Assembly (NCBI GenBank): GCA_963765625.1
Contig: CAVXXD010000010.1
Span: 1 to 64,000 of the forward strand
Direction of reading: 5' to 3'
DNA length: 64,000 nucleotides
Source of the DNA: CAVXXD01 sp963765625
GTDB taxonomy: Bacteria > Actinomycetota > Geothermincolia > Geothermincolales > Geothermincolaceae
Of this stretch, positions 34,471-44,066 are shown piece after piece (within the stretch, counting starts at the first letter, position 1; every line of letters starts with the position of its first letter). The notes below the pieces were generated by a model. That model did not search any database. It saw only the letters and a program-made list of their open reading frames with translations, and had not been told where the DNA came from. Position numbers and translations under genes: made by a program.

Positions 34471-36186
34471 TTATTCCGTGTTCATCTGGCGAAGCAGTTC
34501 CTGCCCCTGCCTGAGCAGGCGCTGGATGTCGGCGAAGGAACTGCCCTCGTCGACGGCCACGTCCTCCTCCAGCGAGCCGTCCATCACCTGGCTGGAGAGC
34601 TCGTCCAGCTCGCGCACGGGCGCGGCGACGTACCTCTGGACCGCCCAGCCGATACCGAAGGCCGCCAGCAAGGCTGAAAGCACCATCAGGATCAAGGCTA
34701 CGATCAGCTGGCTCCAGAGGAGCTGGCTGCGGGCGTCCTCATACAGCTCGGTTAAGGCGTCGGTCTGGCTGGTGATGTCGACGATGGTGTAGACGTACTG
34801 GTCCTCGGGGCCGATGATGGGGTAGTCGGTCTTCTTGCACAGAGCGATATAGGTGTCACCCGGCTGCTTGACATCGTGCAGTACGGTATAGCCCTCGGCG
34901 TATTCCTCGGGAAGGCCTGGCAAGTCGGTGACGCCTTCGGTGGAGTAGGCCACTTCCTGGTCGTTGACGTAGGTCGAGTATTCGGCGTTGTAAGAATACT
35001 TGAGCAGGCTCTGCATGCGCTGCATGGTCGTTTGGCGGTCGATGAGCGCGTTGGGGTCGGGGTTCCAGAGCTCCTGGCCCACCAGCACGTTGCCCACGCT
35101 GTTGAGGGTGTACTCCGAGACCTCGTTGATGGCCCGGCTGTAATAATCCGCCGTCTGCTCGACCACGTCCTCCTTCAGCTCGTTGGTCTTTGAGTTCATC
35201 ATGACAATGGAGGTGGCCACCAGGGCGGCCACGCTGACGGCGCTGACAGCCATGAAGATGACGATCCAGAATACCAGTACCTTGCGCACCTCCGAGCCGC
35301 CCCTGCCTTTGGCCGGCGTGGCGGCCCTCTCTCCCGACACCCCGGACCCGGACTTGCGGAAGATGACGGACCCGCTCTTGAGTAAAAGTTGCAAGTTGTA
35401 GAATATGCTCTTCTCGTCCGGCTCTACGTCCCCCACTTCTTTTCCAGACATGATATCGCGCGCGGTGTCGTTAATGGCCTCGATGGGGCCGCTGAGGCGG
35501 CGGCGGATGGCGAAGTAGATTATCAGGATGGAGAAGGCCAGCAGCACCAGGAAGATGATGACGGAAACGACCACCTGCCTGGTGACCATGTCGCTCTTTT
35601 CTTCGTCATAAGCCCGGCTCAGGGCCTCTACCTGCTCGGTGGCGTTGATCACATATGCCGACCTCATCGTGCCCTTGGTCGGCACGGCCATATCCAAGGC
35701 CAGGAGTATGAAGGACCCTTGCTCGCCGCCTACCGAATCGATTATCTCGTAACCTGCTTCACTGGTTGAGACATCCATGCCCTCGACCAGATCGACGGGG
35801 AAATCGCTCACGTCCTTACCTGGGACAGCGAAGCTGGAATAGACATCGCCGTTCTTGTCCAGCAGGACCGCGTAATCAGTGTCGAACATGGCCCAGCCGC
35901 ACCCGATGAAGAAGTCCATGATGCGTTTGAGGTCGAGAACGATGTCAAAAGCCTCCGAGGTCATGGGGATGGCGGGGGTTTCCTTGAGATAGGCCGTGAT
36001 GTTGTCGAAGGAGGCGTCGAGTTTACGGGCGATGGAATCGGCCAGCGCCTGTTCCATCTTCTCGGCCTGGCTCTCAAGGTGCTGGCGCGAACTCACCACC
36101 AGGTAGGCTGTAACGGCGGCTATCATCAGCACGCAGCACAGAGCCGCGATCAGCATCAGCCTGATTATCTCCCTGCCTTTGAACAT
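34471..36186 (-). CDS. Double sensor/HAMP-like membrane protein, copy C
   Basis: This is the first transcribed member of the triplet, 571 residues. It keeps the two-module layout and the conserved ends (MFKGREIIRLMLIAALCC and SSFADIQRLLRQGQELLRQ). The frame is open for 30 more codons to 36276, but the ATG at 36186 matches the paralogs and follows AGAGGTG. A TGCTAAAAT sequence about 40 bases upstream is a possible extended −10 promoter element. It is divergent from an FAD oxidoreductase gene. Confidence 0.8.
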   Translation of the reverse strand: MFKGREIIRLMLIAALCCVLMIAAVTAYLVVSSRQHLESQAEKMEQALADSIARKLDASFDNITAYLKETPAIPMTSEAFDIVLDLKRIMDFFIGCGWAMFDTDYAVLLDKNGDVYSSFAVPGKDVSDFPVDLVEGMDVSTSEAGYEIIDSVGGEQGSFILLALDMAVPTKGTMRSAYVINATEQVEALSRAYDEEKSDMVTRQVVVSVIIFLVLLAFSILIIYFAIRRRLSGPIEAINDTARDIMSGKEVGDVEPDEKSIFYNLQLLLKSGSVIFRKSGSGVSGERAATPAKGRGGSEVRKVLVFWIVIFMAVSAVSVAALVATSIVMMNSKTNELKEDVVEQTADYYSRAINEVSEYTLNSVGNVLVGQELWNPDPNALIDRQTTMQRMQSLLKYSYNAEYSTYVNDQEVAYSTEGVTDLPGLPEEYAEGYTVLHDVKQPGDTYIALCKKTDYPIIGPEDQYVYTIVDITSQTDALTELYEDARSQLLWSQLIVALILMVLSALLAAFGIGWAVQRYVAAPVRELDELSSQVMDGSLEEDVAVDEGSSFADIQRLLRQGQELLRQMNTE

Positions 36187-36340
36187 TTTCACCTCTCTTG
36201 CTTCAGTGAGACCTACTTGGAATATTTTAGCAAAAAGCTTCCTCCAGTGCTTAAAGGCCGCTCGATCACTCTTCAAAAATCTCTATTCTCTGATATATTA
36301 ATTGAGGTTTCAGGCGTAACAGCTATAAGGGAGGGTACTC

Positions 36341-37711
36341 ATGAGTGACTTTGACGCGATCGTTGTAGGCGCCGGCATTGCCGGGCTGGGCCAGGCGGCC
36401 ATGCTGCAGCAGGCCGGCAAAAAGACCCTTCTGGTGGACCGGTGGCCCCGCCCCGGCGGAAGGCTGCAGTCCTACCCCCAGAACGGCTGGCTGATCGAGA
36501 ACGGCCTGCACATCGTAGAGATGGGCAAGAAGGGCTTCTGCAACGAGATGGCCGCCAGTGTGGGCGTGGAGATCGAGTGGGGAGAGTGGACGGACGGCGG
36601 AGAATTCTGGGTTGACGGCAAGTGGGAGGGCGACGATGCCATAATCCAGCGCAGCCAGGGGGAGATGCAGCATTTCGTCGAAGTCCTGTTCGGGATAGCC
36701 CAGATGCAGGAGAGCGATTTCGCCGCCTGGGACAACCGTTCCCTGAAACAGTGGCTGGACCATAACAACATCGTCGGGGGGCCCCGGGAGATCTGGGAAA
36801 ACACCGGCATGATCATGACCACCATCCCCGACACCGACTCCCAGTCCGCGGGCGAGTGCCTCTTCATCGCCAAGGAAGCCATGAACAAGTGCAAGCGTAT
36901 CCTGGCGGCTTCCGTACCGCGCCGGGGCATGACCGGCATCAGCGAGCCCCTGATGGACAAGTTCGTGGAACTGGGCGGCACCCTCAAGCTGGACACCATG
37001 GTGGACCAGGTTCTCTTCGACGGCAAGAAGGCCAGCGGCATCCGGGTGCGCACCGACATCGGCAACCCCCTGGGAGGCGAGTGGAAGTTTAACACCGGCA
37101 CCACGGTCACCGCCCCCCTGGTAGTGCTGGCCCTGCCCATCTGGTACCTCAACACCGTGCTCGACTTCGACCCCCACCGCGCCGTCCTGCCCGAGTGGTG
37201 GATCAAGCGCGTCCAGGACATCGAGACCGAGCGCACCGGGCTGTTCGGCTACATGGTCGGCACCAAGCGGCCACTCTACGACAAGCCGAAGTTCCTGTCC
37301 GGTATAACCACCCCGCGCACCGGTTACCCCTTCCAGGCCTACAGCCCGACAGCCTACGGCGACGGCATCGCCCCCGCCGGGCATCACTACCTGATAACCG
37401 ACAGCGTCTGCGAGCCCTACGAGATCGAAGACAAGTTCAACCTCATGGCCAAGATGGAGCTGCACTGGGAGGACATCAAGGAGATGTTCCAGTTCGAGGA
37501 CGGGGAAGTGGAGTTTGCCTACCCTTACTACACCACCGGCTGCGACGGCCTGGCCCGCAAGCCCGGCCTCACCGGCAACTTCAAGCCCGATGTGGAAGCT
37601 CCCGGTGTCAGCGGCCTCTACTTCTGCGGCGACACCTACCTGGGACGCGGCCTGGCCATCGAGGGCGCCAGCCATTCGTCCCTGCTCTGTTTCGAACGCA
37701 TCATGGGTTAA
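36341..37711 (+). CDS. FAD-dependent amine-oxidase/phytoene-desaturase-like protein
   Basis: A 456-residue flavoprotein. The N-terminal dinucleotide-binding motif is VVGAGIAGLGQAA, followed by RPGGRLQSY, the family GGR motif. The C-terminal FAD motif is GVSGLYFCGDTYLGRG, with AIEGASHS after it. This is the phytoene-desaturase/protoporphyrinogen-oxidase fold, which oxidises or isomerises hydrophobic substrates. The substrate is unknown. Similar proteins are encoded at 38.5 and 47.4 kb. The ATG follows GGGAGGG. Confidence 0.82.
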   Translation: MSDFDAIVVGAGIAGLGQAAMLQQAGKKTLLVDRWPRPGGRLQSYPQNGWLIENGLHIVEMGKKGFCNEMAASVGVEIEWGEWTDGGEFWVDGKWEGDDAIIQRSQGEMQHFVEVLFGIAQMQESDFAAWDNRSLKQWLDHNNIVGGPREIWENTGMIMTTIPDTDSQSAGECLFIAKEAMNKCKRILAASVPRRGMTGISEPLMDKFVELGGTLKLDTMVDQVLFDGKKASGIRVRTDIGNPLGGEWKFNTGTTVTAPLVVLALPIWYLNTVLDFDPHRAVLPEWWIKRVQDIETERTGLFGYMVGTKRPLYDKPKFLSGITTPRTGYPFQAYSPTAYGDGIAPAGHHYLITDSVCEPYEIEDKFNLMAKMELHWEDIKEMFQFEDGEVEFAYPYYTTGCDGLARKPGLTGNFKPDVEAPGVSGLYFCGDTYLGRGLAIEGASHSSLLCFERIMG

Positions 37712-37720
37712 GCAGGCACC

Positions 37721-37755
37721 CTAAGGCTTGTTCCGCTAAGGCTTGTTCCGCTAAG
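37721..37755. repeat. 15-bp tandem repeat, 2.3 copies
   Basis: The unit CTAAGGCTTGTTCCG is repeated exactly at 37721-37735 and 37736-37750, and CTAAG continues at 37751. It fills the gap between the convergent FAD gene and the membrane-protein gene; the latter's TAG stop lies in the third partial copy. It looks like local slippage. Confidence 0.8.
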
Positions 37756-38446
37756 CCGCGAGCAGTACATCGCGCATGCCGTAAGCCTGGCACCCGAGGT
37801 TGATGATGGAGGCATAAACGATCAGCTTCTGCGCCAGGACCTGCAGTTCCAGGCCGCCGTGGGTGTCGATGTCCGCTCCCAGGTTCAGCAGGACCAGATA
37901 ACCGGCCAGCAATACGATGTAGACGATGCTTGGGACCATCCATCTTGCCGGCCAGCCGTTGAGCAGCTGCAGGACCATAGTGAGGAAGATGAAGACAAGG
38001 AGGAACCCGAAAGCCTCCTGCACCATCAGCAGGTGGCCCTCCAGGTTGATGTTCCAGGGCGTGGCGGCGATGCCGATGAAGGACAACCCGCTGATCACCG
38101 CCGCGGCCAGGGAAAGGCGCCCAAGCAGCAGCCCTTTCCGCTTCCTCCGGTAGACCACCCAGTAATTGAGCCCGAAAAGGATCAGCGACACCCCTACCAG
38201 GGTAAGGGAGATGATGAAGAGGGTCGTGGAGACGCCGTTGGCGGCATGGTCGTACGTGCGCGTCGCGCCGAGGTCGGAAAAGAAGTTTTCAGTGAACGAG
38301 TAGTGCGCGGACTCGTGGTCGAGGTAGTTGCCGCCTGGGTAGAAGAACATGGCCAGGGTGGTGACCAGGATGAAGAGGACCCCGGCGATGATCAGAAAGT
38401 CGCATATGCGCAAGGCGTTTCTGGTCCGGCTGTCCGCGCTCAACAC
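37751..38446 (-). CDS. DUF998-like integral membrane protein
   Basis: A 231-residue protein with about six hydrophobic helices. The first extracytoplasmic loop carries HYSFTENFFSDLGATRTYD, and FSDLG is the hallmark of DUF998-type membrane proteins. The function is unknown. The start is GTG, or TTG one codon later, after GGTGGGTGAGAG. It begins 12 bases downstream of the FAD oxidoreductase stop, so the two are probably co-transcribed. Confidence 0.7.
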   Translation of the reverse strand: MLSADSRTRNALRICDFLIIAGVLFILVTTLAMFFYPGGNYLDHESAHYSFTENFFSDLGATRTYDHAANGVSTTLFIISLTLVGVSLILFGLNYWVVYRRKRKGLLLGRLSLAAAVISGLSFIGIAATPWNINLEGHLLMVQEAFGFLLVFIFLTMVLQLLNGWPARWMVPSIVYIVLLAGYLVLLNLGADIDTHGGLELQVLAQKLIVYASIINLGCQAYGMRDVLLAA

Positions 38447-38458
38447 CTCTCACCCACC

Positions 38459-39997
38459 TCAGTAGACTCCGAAGTCCTCGCCAGTGATGGCGGAAGCGCA
38501 GAGGATGCCGCTGGAGCAGGCGCAGTCCATGGCTACCCCGTAACCGCGCACGGTGTCGCCGGCGAAGTAAAGCCCCTCGACGCCCGGGGCGATGACGTCA
38601 GGCTTGAGGCTGCCGGCCTGGCTGACGCTCTTGGCCACCCCCTCCAGTTTCCAGCAGACCGGGTAGAGCTCCCAGTCGACGGTCCGCTTGAAACCAGGGT
38701 AGAGCGACTCCAGGAAATCCGGCACCGCTTTCACCACCCTGGCCACCAGTTCGCGGTCGAGGGCTTCTTTTTCCGTGACGGGCAGGTAGGCGGCAAGGAG
38801 GTGCTTCCCTTGCGGCGCGCAGGAAGGGTCGATGTATGACTGGACGCTCCAGGCCATGTAGACGTCCCAGTCGAAGCCCTCTTCTTTTCTTACCACGCAC
38901 GGCGTCTTTACCAGCAGTTCGGCATGGTCCCGGGGAATGACCAGGTCGTTCAGGCCGAAGAAAGGGGTGATGCTGCCGTAACCGTATAGCTTCTTCACCC
39001 TGGATGTGAAACCGGGCGGGAAGGCCGACTCGTCCGCGTAGTCGAAGAGCTCCTGGATGGGGACGCCGAAGACGACGGTGCCCGCTTCCAACCACTCCTG
39101 CCGCCCGTCGGTTTCCACAACCACGCCGGCGACCTTGCCGCCCTCGATCTCGATATTCACCAGTCGGGTGCCCAGCCGCACCTCGCCGCCGAGTTCCTCG
39201 AAGCGGCCGGCGAGGGCCTTCGACCACTCCATCACCCCGTCGCGGACAAACCCTCCCATGCTCATCTCCCCGCTCATCACGATCAGGGGGATGATCACCT
39301 GCATGGTGTAGCGGAGGATGTCCCCGACGGAGATGTCCCGAGGGTTGTTGATGGTGCTGACCAGCGTGCCGATGCAGCGATAAAAGGTGTAGACCAGGTC
39401 GCTACGGTCCAGCCCGGTGTTGACCAGGTGGTCGTGGAGGGAGAGCTTCTCCAGCTCTTCGAAGCGCTCGGCACTGAGGTCATCCGCGAGGTCTCCCACG
39501 AAATCGAGCATGTCCCGGCCGATCCTCTCGAGCTCCGCGGCCATGCGGGGGTCCATGTCGGTCTCGAACGCCAGCGTCGGGTCGACGATGAGATCTCCCT
39601 TGAAAACAGTGCCGCCCGAGAACGGCTGGATGACGACGCGGCTCCGGCCGAAACCTCCGACCAGATCGTACAGCTCCGCGAAGTAGCCTTCACCCGCGCA
39701 GCTCACCCCGTGAAACCCGAGGTCCAGGGTGTAGCCGTCCAGCATGCGGCCGGAGGCTATGTGCTCGAGGGAAGGGCTGGAGGCAGCCAGGCAGGTATAC
39801 TGCCCGGCGAGGAGTCGCCTGTACCAGTCCGGCCCATTGACGGAGACCTCCTCGCCCTTGAGTGACATGGCCCGGCCGCCGACGCGGTCATCCTTTTCTA
39901 TCACCAGGGTCCTGCGTCCCTGCCTGGCCAGGAGCGCGGCTGCCGAAAGCCCCCCGATCCCGGCCCCGATCACGACGGCGTCCCACTTGCCCTCCAT
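38459..39997 (-). CDS. FAD-dependent phytoene-desaturase-like oxidoreductase
   Basis: A 512-residue flavoprotein. It starts MEGKWDAVVIGAGIGGLSAA with KDDRVGGRAMSL after it. The C-terminal FAD motif reads GVEGLYFAGDTVRGYGVAMD. The fold is that of carotenoid and phytoene desaturases and related redox enzymes of hydrophobic compounds. The ATG at 39997 has GGAGG six bases upstream and is preferred over the TTG one codon earlier. It is 91 bases downstream of the glycyl-radical activase and may belong to the same transcript. Confidence 0.82.
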   Translation of the reverse strand: MEGKWDAVVIGAGIGGLSAAALLARQGRRTLVIEKDDRVGGRAMSLKGEEVSVNGPDWYRRLLAGQYTCLAASSPSLEHIASGRMLDGYTLDLGFHGVSCAGEGYFAELYDLVGGFGRSRVVIQPFSGGTVFKGDLIVDPTLAFETDMDPRMAAELERIGRDMLDFVGDLADDLSAERFEELEKLSLHDHLVNTGLDRSDLVYTFYRCIGTLVSTINNPRDISVGDILRYTMQVIIPLIVMSGEMSMGGFVRDGVMEWSKALAGRFEELGGEVRLGTRLVNIEIEGGKVAGVVVETDGRQEWLEAGTVVFGVPIQELFDYADESAFPPGFTSRVKKLYGYGSITPFFGLNDLVIPRDHAELLVKTPCVVRKEEGFDWDVYMAWSVQSYIDPSCAPQGKHLLAAYLPVTEKEALDRELVARVVKAVPDFLESLYPGFKRTVDWELYPVCWKLEGVAKSVSQAGSLKPDVIAPGVEGLYFAGDTVRGYGVAMDCACSSGILCASAITGEDFGVY

Positions 39998-40088
39998 CAA
40001 GGGCCTCCTTCGGGAGTCTTTTCAGCCATAGGCAACCTTCTCTCGCGCGTAATCCTCTGTTGAGATTCTAGCAGGCGCGAGTTCCGGC

Positions 40089-41006
40089 TCAAACCAGTTC
40101 GAAGGAAGAAAAGGCCGCGCGGCAGCGGGCCGCCTCCTCCCGGTTCATGAAGGTGCGCATGCTCTCGTCGCGGGCGTGCGGGTTGTCGGTACCCACCTTA
40201 GCGCCCTTCTCCACCCAGAGAGGGTTGTAGTCCATCAAGGCCACCCGGCGCGCCCCGTGCTCGGCCAGGAAACGGGCCAGCGCCTCCAGGTTGCGCGGCC
40301 TGGCGGTGATGCCGGGGACCAGGGGGATGCGGGGCAACACCGGCACCCCGCCGTCCAGCGCGGCCCGGTACAGCCTGGCGAAGTTGTCCAGGATGCGATC
40401 GTTGGATACGCCGCAGTAGCGGCGGTGCTCCCCGGGGTCGTGCAGTTTGAGATCGAAGTAGATGTGGTCGAGGTGGGGGTAAAGCTCTTTAATAAACCGG
40501 GCGTGGTCAAACTGCCCGCAGGTCTCCAGCAGGGTGTCGATTCCCTCTTTCTTCAATTCCTTGAGCAGGCGTGAGGAGAAATCCATGTACATGGTGGGTT
40601 CCCCGCCCGACAGGGTGACCCCTCCCCCGGAGGTCCTGAAGAAAGGAAGGTCCCGGCGGACCGCTTCGACTATCTCCTCCACAGCCATGGCCTTGCCCAC
40701 CCGCGACAGGGCCCCGGAGGGGCAAGCGTCGACGCAGGCCATGCAGAGATCGCACTTCCAGCGGTCCACGAAACCGGGATTGTCCCGGCTTAGAGCGCGC
40801 AGGGGACAAGAGCTGACGCAGGCATCACAACCTACGCACTCCCGGGCGTCGTAGGCAAGTTCCAGGCCGGGTCGCATGCATTCCGGGTTGTGGCACCACA
40901 CGCAGGACAGGGGGCATCCCTTGAAGAAGACCACGGTGCGGATGCCCGGCCCGTCGTCCAGGGAGTTCCCCTTTACCTCGACGATGAGCGGCACGTCAGA
41001 TGCCAT
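40089..41006 (-). CDS. Glycyl radical enzyme activase (radical SAM)
   Basis: A 305-residue radical SAM protein. The cluster motif is CPLSCVWC (CxxxCxxC), followed by an 8-Cys ferredoxin insertion (CVGCDACVSSCP, CDLCMACVDACP), typical of activases other than the PFL one. TLSGGEPTMY is the SAM-binding GGE motif. It abstracts hydrogen from the partner glycine to create the radical. Its ATG overlaps the end of the glycyl radical enzyme gene by 11 bases, so the two form a coupled pair. Confidence 0.93.
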   Translation of the reverse strand: MASDVPLIVEVKGNSLDDGPGIRTVVFFKGCPLSCVWCHNPECMRPGLELAYDARECVGCDACVSSCPLRALSRDNPGFVDRWKCDLCMACVDACPSGALSRVGKAMAVEEIVEAVRRDLPFFRTSGGGVTLSGGEPTMYMDFSSRLLKELKKEGIDTLLETCGQFDHARFIKELYPHLDHIYFDLKLHDPGEHRRYCGVSNDRILDNFARLYRAALDGGVPVLPRIPLVPGITARPRNLEALARFLAEHGARRVALMDYNPLWVEKGAKVGTDNPHARDESMRTFMNREEAARCRAAFSSFELV

Positions 41007-43968
41007 ATTCCGCCCGCTCGATCAGCTCTATCTGCATCTCCCGGTTAAGGGTGACGAAGTAGGCGTTGTAGCCGGATATGCGCACCAGCAGGTTGCGGTA
41101 TTCCTCGGGGTGGGCCATGGCGTCGCGCAGCATCTCCGAGGTGACCACGTTCATCTGCATCTGCATGCCGCCCAGTTCGAAGTAGGTCCTGGCGTAGGAG
41201 AACATGTGGTCGACCACCTCGGCGTGGGTATCCCTTCCCGAGGGCACCACCTTGACGTTGAAGGCGATGTTGTTGTTCATAGTGTGGGGGTCCAGCCGCG
41301 CCACGTCCCGGATGTTGTCCAGCAGGTTGCGCGAGGCGTTGGGCTCCGGCGTCAGGCCGGGGGTAAAGGCCTTGCCCTTCAGCTTGCCCGAGGGCAGAGC
41401 GCCGGAGAGGGTGCCGAAGGCCACGTGGTTGGACATGGACCAGAAGCCGGCGGTGTAGGGCCCTCCCCGGAAGTTGCGGTGCGCACCGTAGGTGTCGTGG
41501 GCGAAGCTGGCCACCCGCTGGGCCATGGCCACCGCTTCGTCCGAACCCGAACCGAAAAGGGGAACCTTGTGCGTGACCATGGCGCGCAGGGCGTCGTGGC
41601 CCTCGAAGTCGTCGTCCACCGCGCGCTTCAGTTCGGCCAGGCTGACCTTGCCTTCGTCGTAGACCAGTTTTTTTACAACCAGTAATGAATCAGTCACATC
41701 GGCCAGTCCGATGCAGGCCGACCCGGAGGAGTTGTGCTTCGCCCCGCCCAGGGTCACGTCCCTCCCCTTGCCGATGGAATCATAGATCAAGGACGAAAGA
41801 AGCGGGGTGGGGCGCAGGACACTGTGGGCTTCGCCCAGGTAGTTGTTGTACTCCACCGACTGGTCGATGAGGAACTTGAACTGGGTGGTGAAGGCGGAGA
41901 AGAAGTCCTCGAACCCGGCGAAGTCCCCAGCCTCGATGCTCCCTGTCTTCGGCCCTACATCCCAGCCCATCAGGGGGTGGCGCCCGTTGTTCATGGCCAT
42001 CTCCAGGGCGGCCACCATGTTCATCATCATGCAGTTGGTGTGGCCGATGTGCTTGCCGGAGAGGGTGGGCTCCACGCAGCCGGTGGCCGCCCAGTCGCGC
42101 AGGTCCTCCGGCGGGTAGCCGAACTCGGCCAGGGACTCCATCACCGCGGCGTCGTTGTGCATGGAGGGGGTGGCCGCGGTGATCAGGTTGACCTCGCAGA
42201 GCCGCTTGAGGTAAGCGTCCGAGTTCACCCCGGGGTGGAAACGGGCGTTGACGTTAGGGTCGCGGATGCCCAGCAGCTCGGTCACCTTGAGGAAGATGTA
42301 GGTCATGTCGTTGACGGCGTCCTCGCCGGACGGCGTGACCCCGCCCAGGGTGATGGCCTGGTCCGACGAACTCCCGCCGAAGAGGTGGTTGCCGATGTCG
42401 GGGATGAGTGGGAGATGATCGGTGCAGCGCATGTAGAAGCATCCCACCAGCTCGACGGCGCGCCTGACGTATGCCTCCCGCTCCTCCGGCGTGCTCAACC
42501 TGGCCATGTCCGCCTCGAAGAAGGGCTGCAGCCACTGGTCCATGCGGCCGATGGACAGCCCGGCGTTGGTGCTCTCCATGTGCAGGCCCACCCAGCCTAT
42601 CCAGATGGCGTTCAGGGCCTCGTCCAGCGTCCCGGCCGGCCCTTCCGGCACCCCGGCGCAGATCTCAGCCAGCCGCTCGAGTTCGGCGCGGCGGGCCGGG
42701 TCGCTCTCCCCTTCCGCCTCCTTCGCCGCCTGTGCCGCCAGGTTGCGCCCGTAGGTGGTCAGCCCCTCCAGGCAGATGGCCATAGATTCGAGGGTGTCCT
42801 TCTTCTTTGAGTCCGCGCCGGTGTCCCGCGCCAGTTCCTCCCGTATCTCAGCGATGATGCCCCGCGTCCCCAGCCTGAGCAGTTTGGGGAAGTCGGCAAT
42901 GGTATGGGAGAGGGCGGCTGTCTTCCATAAGAAGAAGACGGCGAAGCGCTCGTCCATGCGCTGAGCCAGGGGGTAGTCATAGTGCTCCCTTACCCACTCC
43001 CGGGTGTTGCGGTGGATCCAGAAGGGGAAGACGCGCCGGTGCAGCGCCTGCACGCTCTCCTCCGAGATATCGTAGGGATTGAGCAGCCGGTCGGGAACGG
43101 AGTGGAGTTCGCCCCAGATCATGGTGCCGTGGGTGTCGGGGTAGATGACCACGCCGATCTCGCGGGTAGTGGTGGTACCGGCGATGAGGTCGTCCTTTCT
43201 GATGATGGGCTTGCGGTTTTCCATGAGGTGCTTGAAGGCCAGCGCCTGGCGCAGTTCCGGCACCCAGGGATTACCCCGGCTGTCCGTTTCGAAACCGTTT
43301 TCCTCGAACCACTCGGTCAGAAGAAGCGGGCGCTCGTGGCATATCTCCGGCCTGGTCTCGAAATGGACGTCCACAAACCGCCGCAGGCGGGGGAAGTCGC
43401 CGAGATCGTAGTCCGACAGGTAGGGGTCCTCGAGGAACTTCACGCCGGGGTCGGCCTTCTCCCCCCGCATCCTCTCCTGCCGCCGCCCGCGCAATTCTTC
43501 GCTCAGCGCGGCATTCGCCTCCGGGTGCTCGCGCAGGCGTTCCTCGCGGTCCCGGCGTTTCTGCTTCTCCATCATCTTGCGGTGCTGCTTCCCCATCAGC
43601 AGCGAGATGTAGAAGTTGAAGAGGTTTGCGTAGCTGAGGTTTCCATCCAGCACCAGCTTGCTCTTGAGCAGCATGTTGAGCAGGTCCGCGGGAGTGGCTT
43701 TAAGCATCTCCCTGACCTGCGCATCGGAAGCGAAGACCATGGTTACGTCGGCATCTTCGGGGATATCCCGCATAACCCGTGCCTTGCCGCCGGAGAATGC
43801 GATGGCTTCTTTTACGCTCCCGTCCGGGGTTCTGAAGCCGATGGTAGAGTCCACCCAGCCTCCATTGCCCTTGAGGCATTCGCGTATGGCGGGGCGGTGA
43901 TTGAAGTTGGCGGCCATCAGGCGCAGCAACGCGTTGCCGAGCAGGTCCGTGGATGATCTACCGCTCAT
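40996..43968 (-). CDS. Glycyl radical enzyme with N-terminal SCP2-like domain
   Basis: A 990-residue protein. Residues 1-115 look like an SCP2 lipid-binding domain (KEAIAFSGGKARVMRD, then ADVTMVFASD, DLLNMLLKSKLVLDGNLSYA). A charged Lys/Arg/Glu-rich linker (about 125-165) follows. The remaining 820 residues are a pyruvate-formate-lyase-type glycyl radical enzyme with the thiyl Cys in ATGCVEPTLSG (Cys631) and the radical loop RISGYNAYF (Gly966). The GCVE context is like dehydratase/decarboxylase or C-C lyase types, not PFL. A hydrophobic substrate is suggested by the SCP2 domain; the reaction is unknown. Its activase overlaps downstream. Confidence 0.9.
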   Translation of the reverse strand: MSGRSSTDLLGNALLRLMAANFNHRPAIRECLKGNGGWVDSTIGFRTPDGSVKEAIAFSGGKARVMRDIPEDADVTMVFASDAQVREMLKATPADLLNMLLKSKLVLDGNLSYANLFNFYISLLMGKQHRKMMEKQKRRDREERLREHPEANAALSEELRGRRQERMRGEKADPGVKFLEDPYLSDYDLGDFPRLRRFVDVHFETRPEICHERPLLLTEWFEENGFETDSRGNPWVPELRQALAFKHLMENRKPIIRKDDLIAGTTTTREIGVVIYPDTHGTMIWGELHSVPDRLLNPYDISEESVQALHRRVFPFWIHRNTREWVREHYDYPLAQRMDERFAVFFLWKTAALSHTIADFPKLLRLGTRGIIAEIREELARDTGADSKKKDTLESMAICLEGLTTYGRNLAAQAAKEAEGESDPARRAELERLAEICAGVPEGPAGTLDEALNAIWIGWVGLHMESTNAGLSIGRMDQWLQPFFEADMARLSTPEEREAYVRRAVELVGCFYMRCTDHLPLIPDIGNHLFGGSSSDQAITLGGVTPSGEDAVNDMTYIFLKVTELLGIRDPNVNARFHPGVNSDAYLKRLCEVNLITAATPSMHNDAAVMESLAEFGYPPEDLRDWAATGCVEPTLSGKHIGHTNCMMMNMVAALEMAMNNGRHPLMGWDVGPKTGSIEAGDFAGFEDFFSAFTTQFKFLIDQSVEYNNYLGEAHSVLRPTPLLSSLIYDSIGKGRDVTLGGAKHNSSGSACIGLADVTDSLLVVKKLVYDEGKVSLAELKRAVDDDFEGHDALRAMVTHKVPLFGSGSDEAVAMAQRVASFAHDTYGAHRNFRGGPYTAGFWSMSNHVAFGTLSGALPSGKLKGKAFTPGLTPEPNASRNLLDNIRDVARLDPHTMNNNIAFNVKVVPSGRDTHAEVVDHMFSYARTYFELGGMQMQMNVVTSEMLRDAMAHPEEYRNLLVRISGYNAYFVTLNREMQIELIERAEYGI

Positions 43969-44066
43969 ATCATCCTCCTTAGGTGGAGTGTGGCACCATT
44001 CAATTCAACGGTAGCACTGGCCACCTGGCCTGGCAATCGAAACGGGCAAAAGGAGGGGCTGCTCAG

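Noticed and set aside
30984..36186. Three ordinary methyl-accepting chemotaxis proteins or histidine kinases
   Set aside because: The proteins end right after the second HAMP-like stretch; no signalling hairpin, H-box or ATP-binding motif follows.
37721..37755. Attachment site or IS target duplication
   Set aside because: The 15-bp tandem units are adjacent with no element between them; slippage is simpler.
40996..43968. Pyruvate formate-lyase (pflB)
   Set aside because: The active-site context is GCVE with a single Cys and an N-terminal SCP2-like domain, unlike the Cys-Cys pair of pyruvate formate-lyase.
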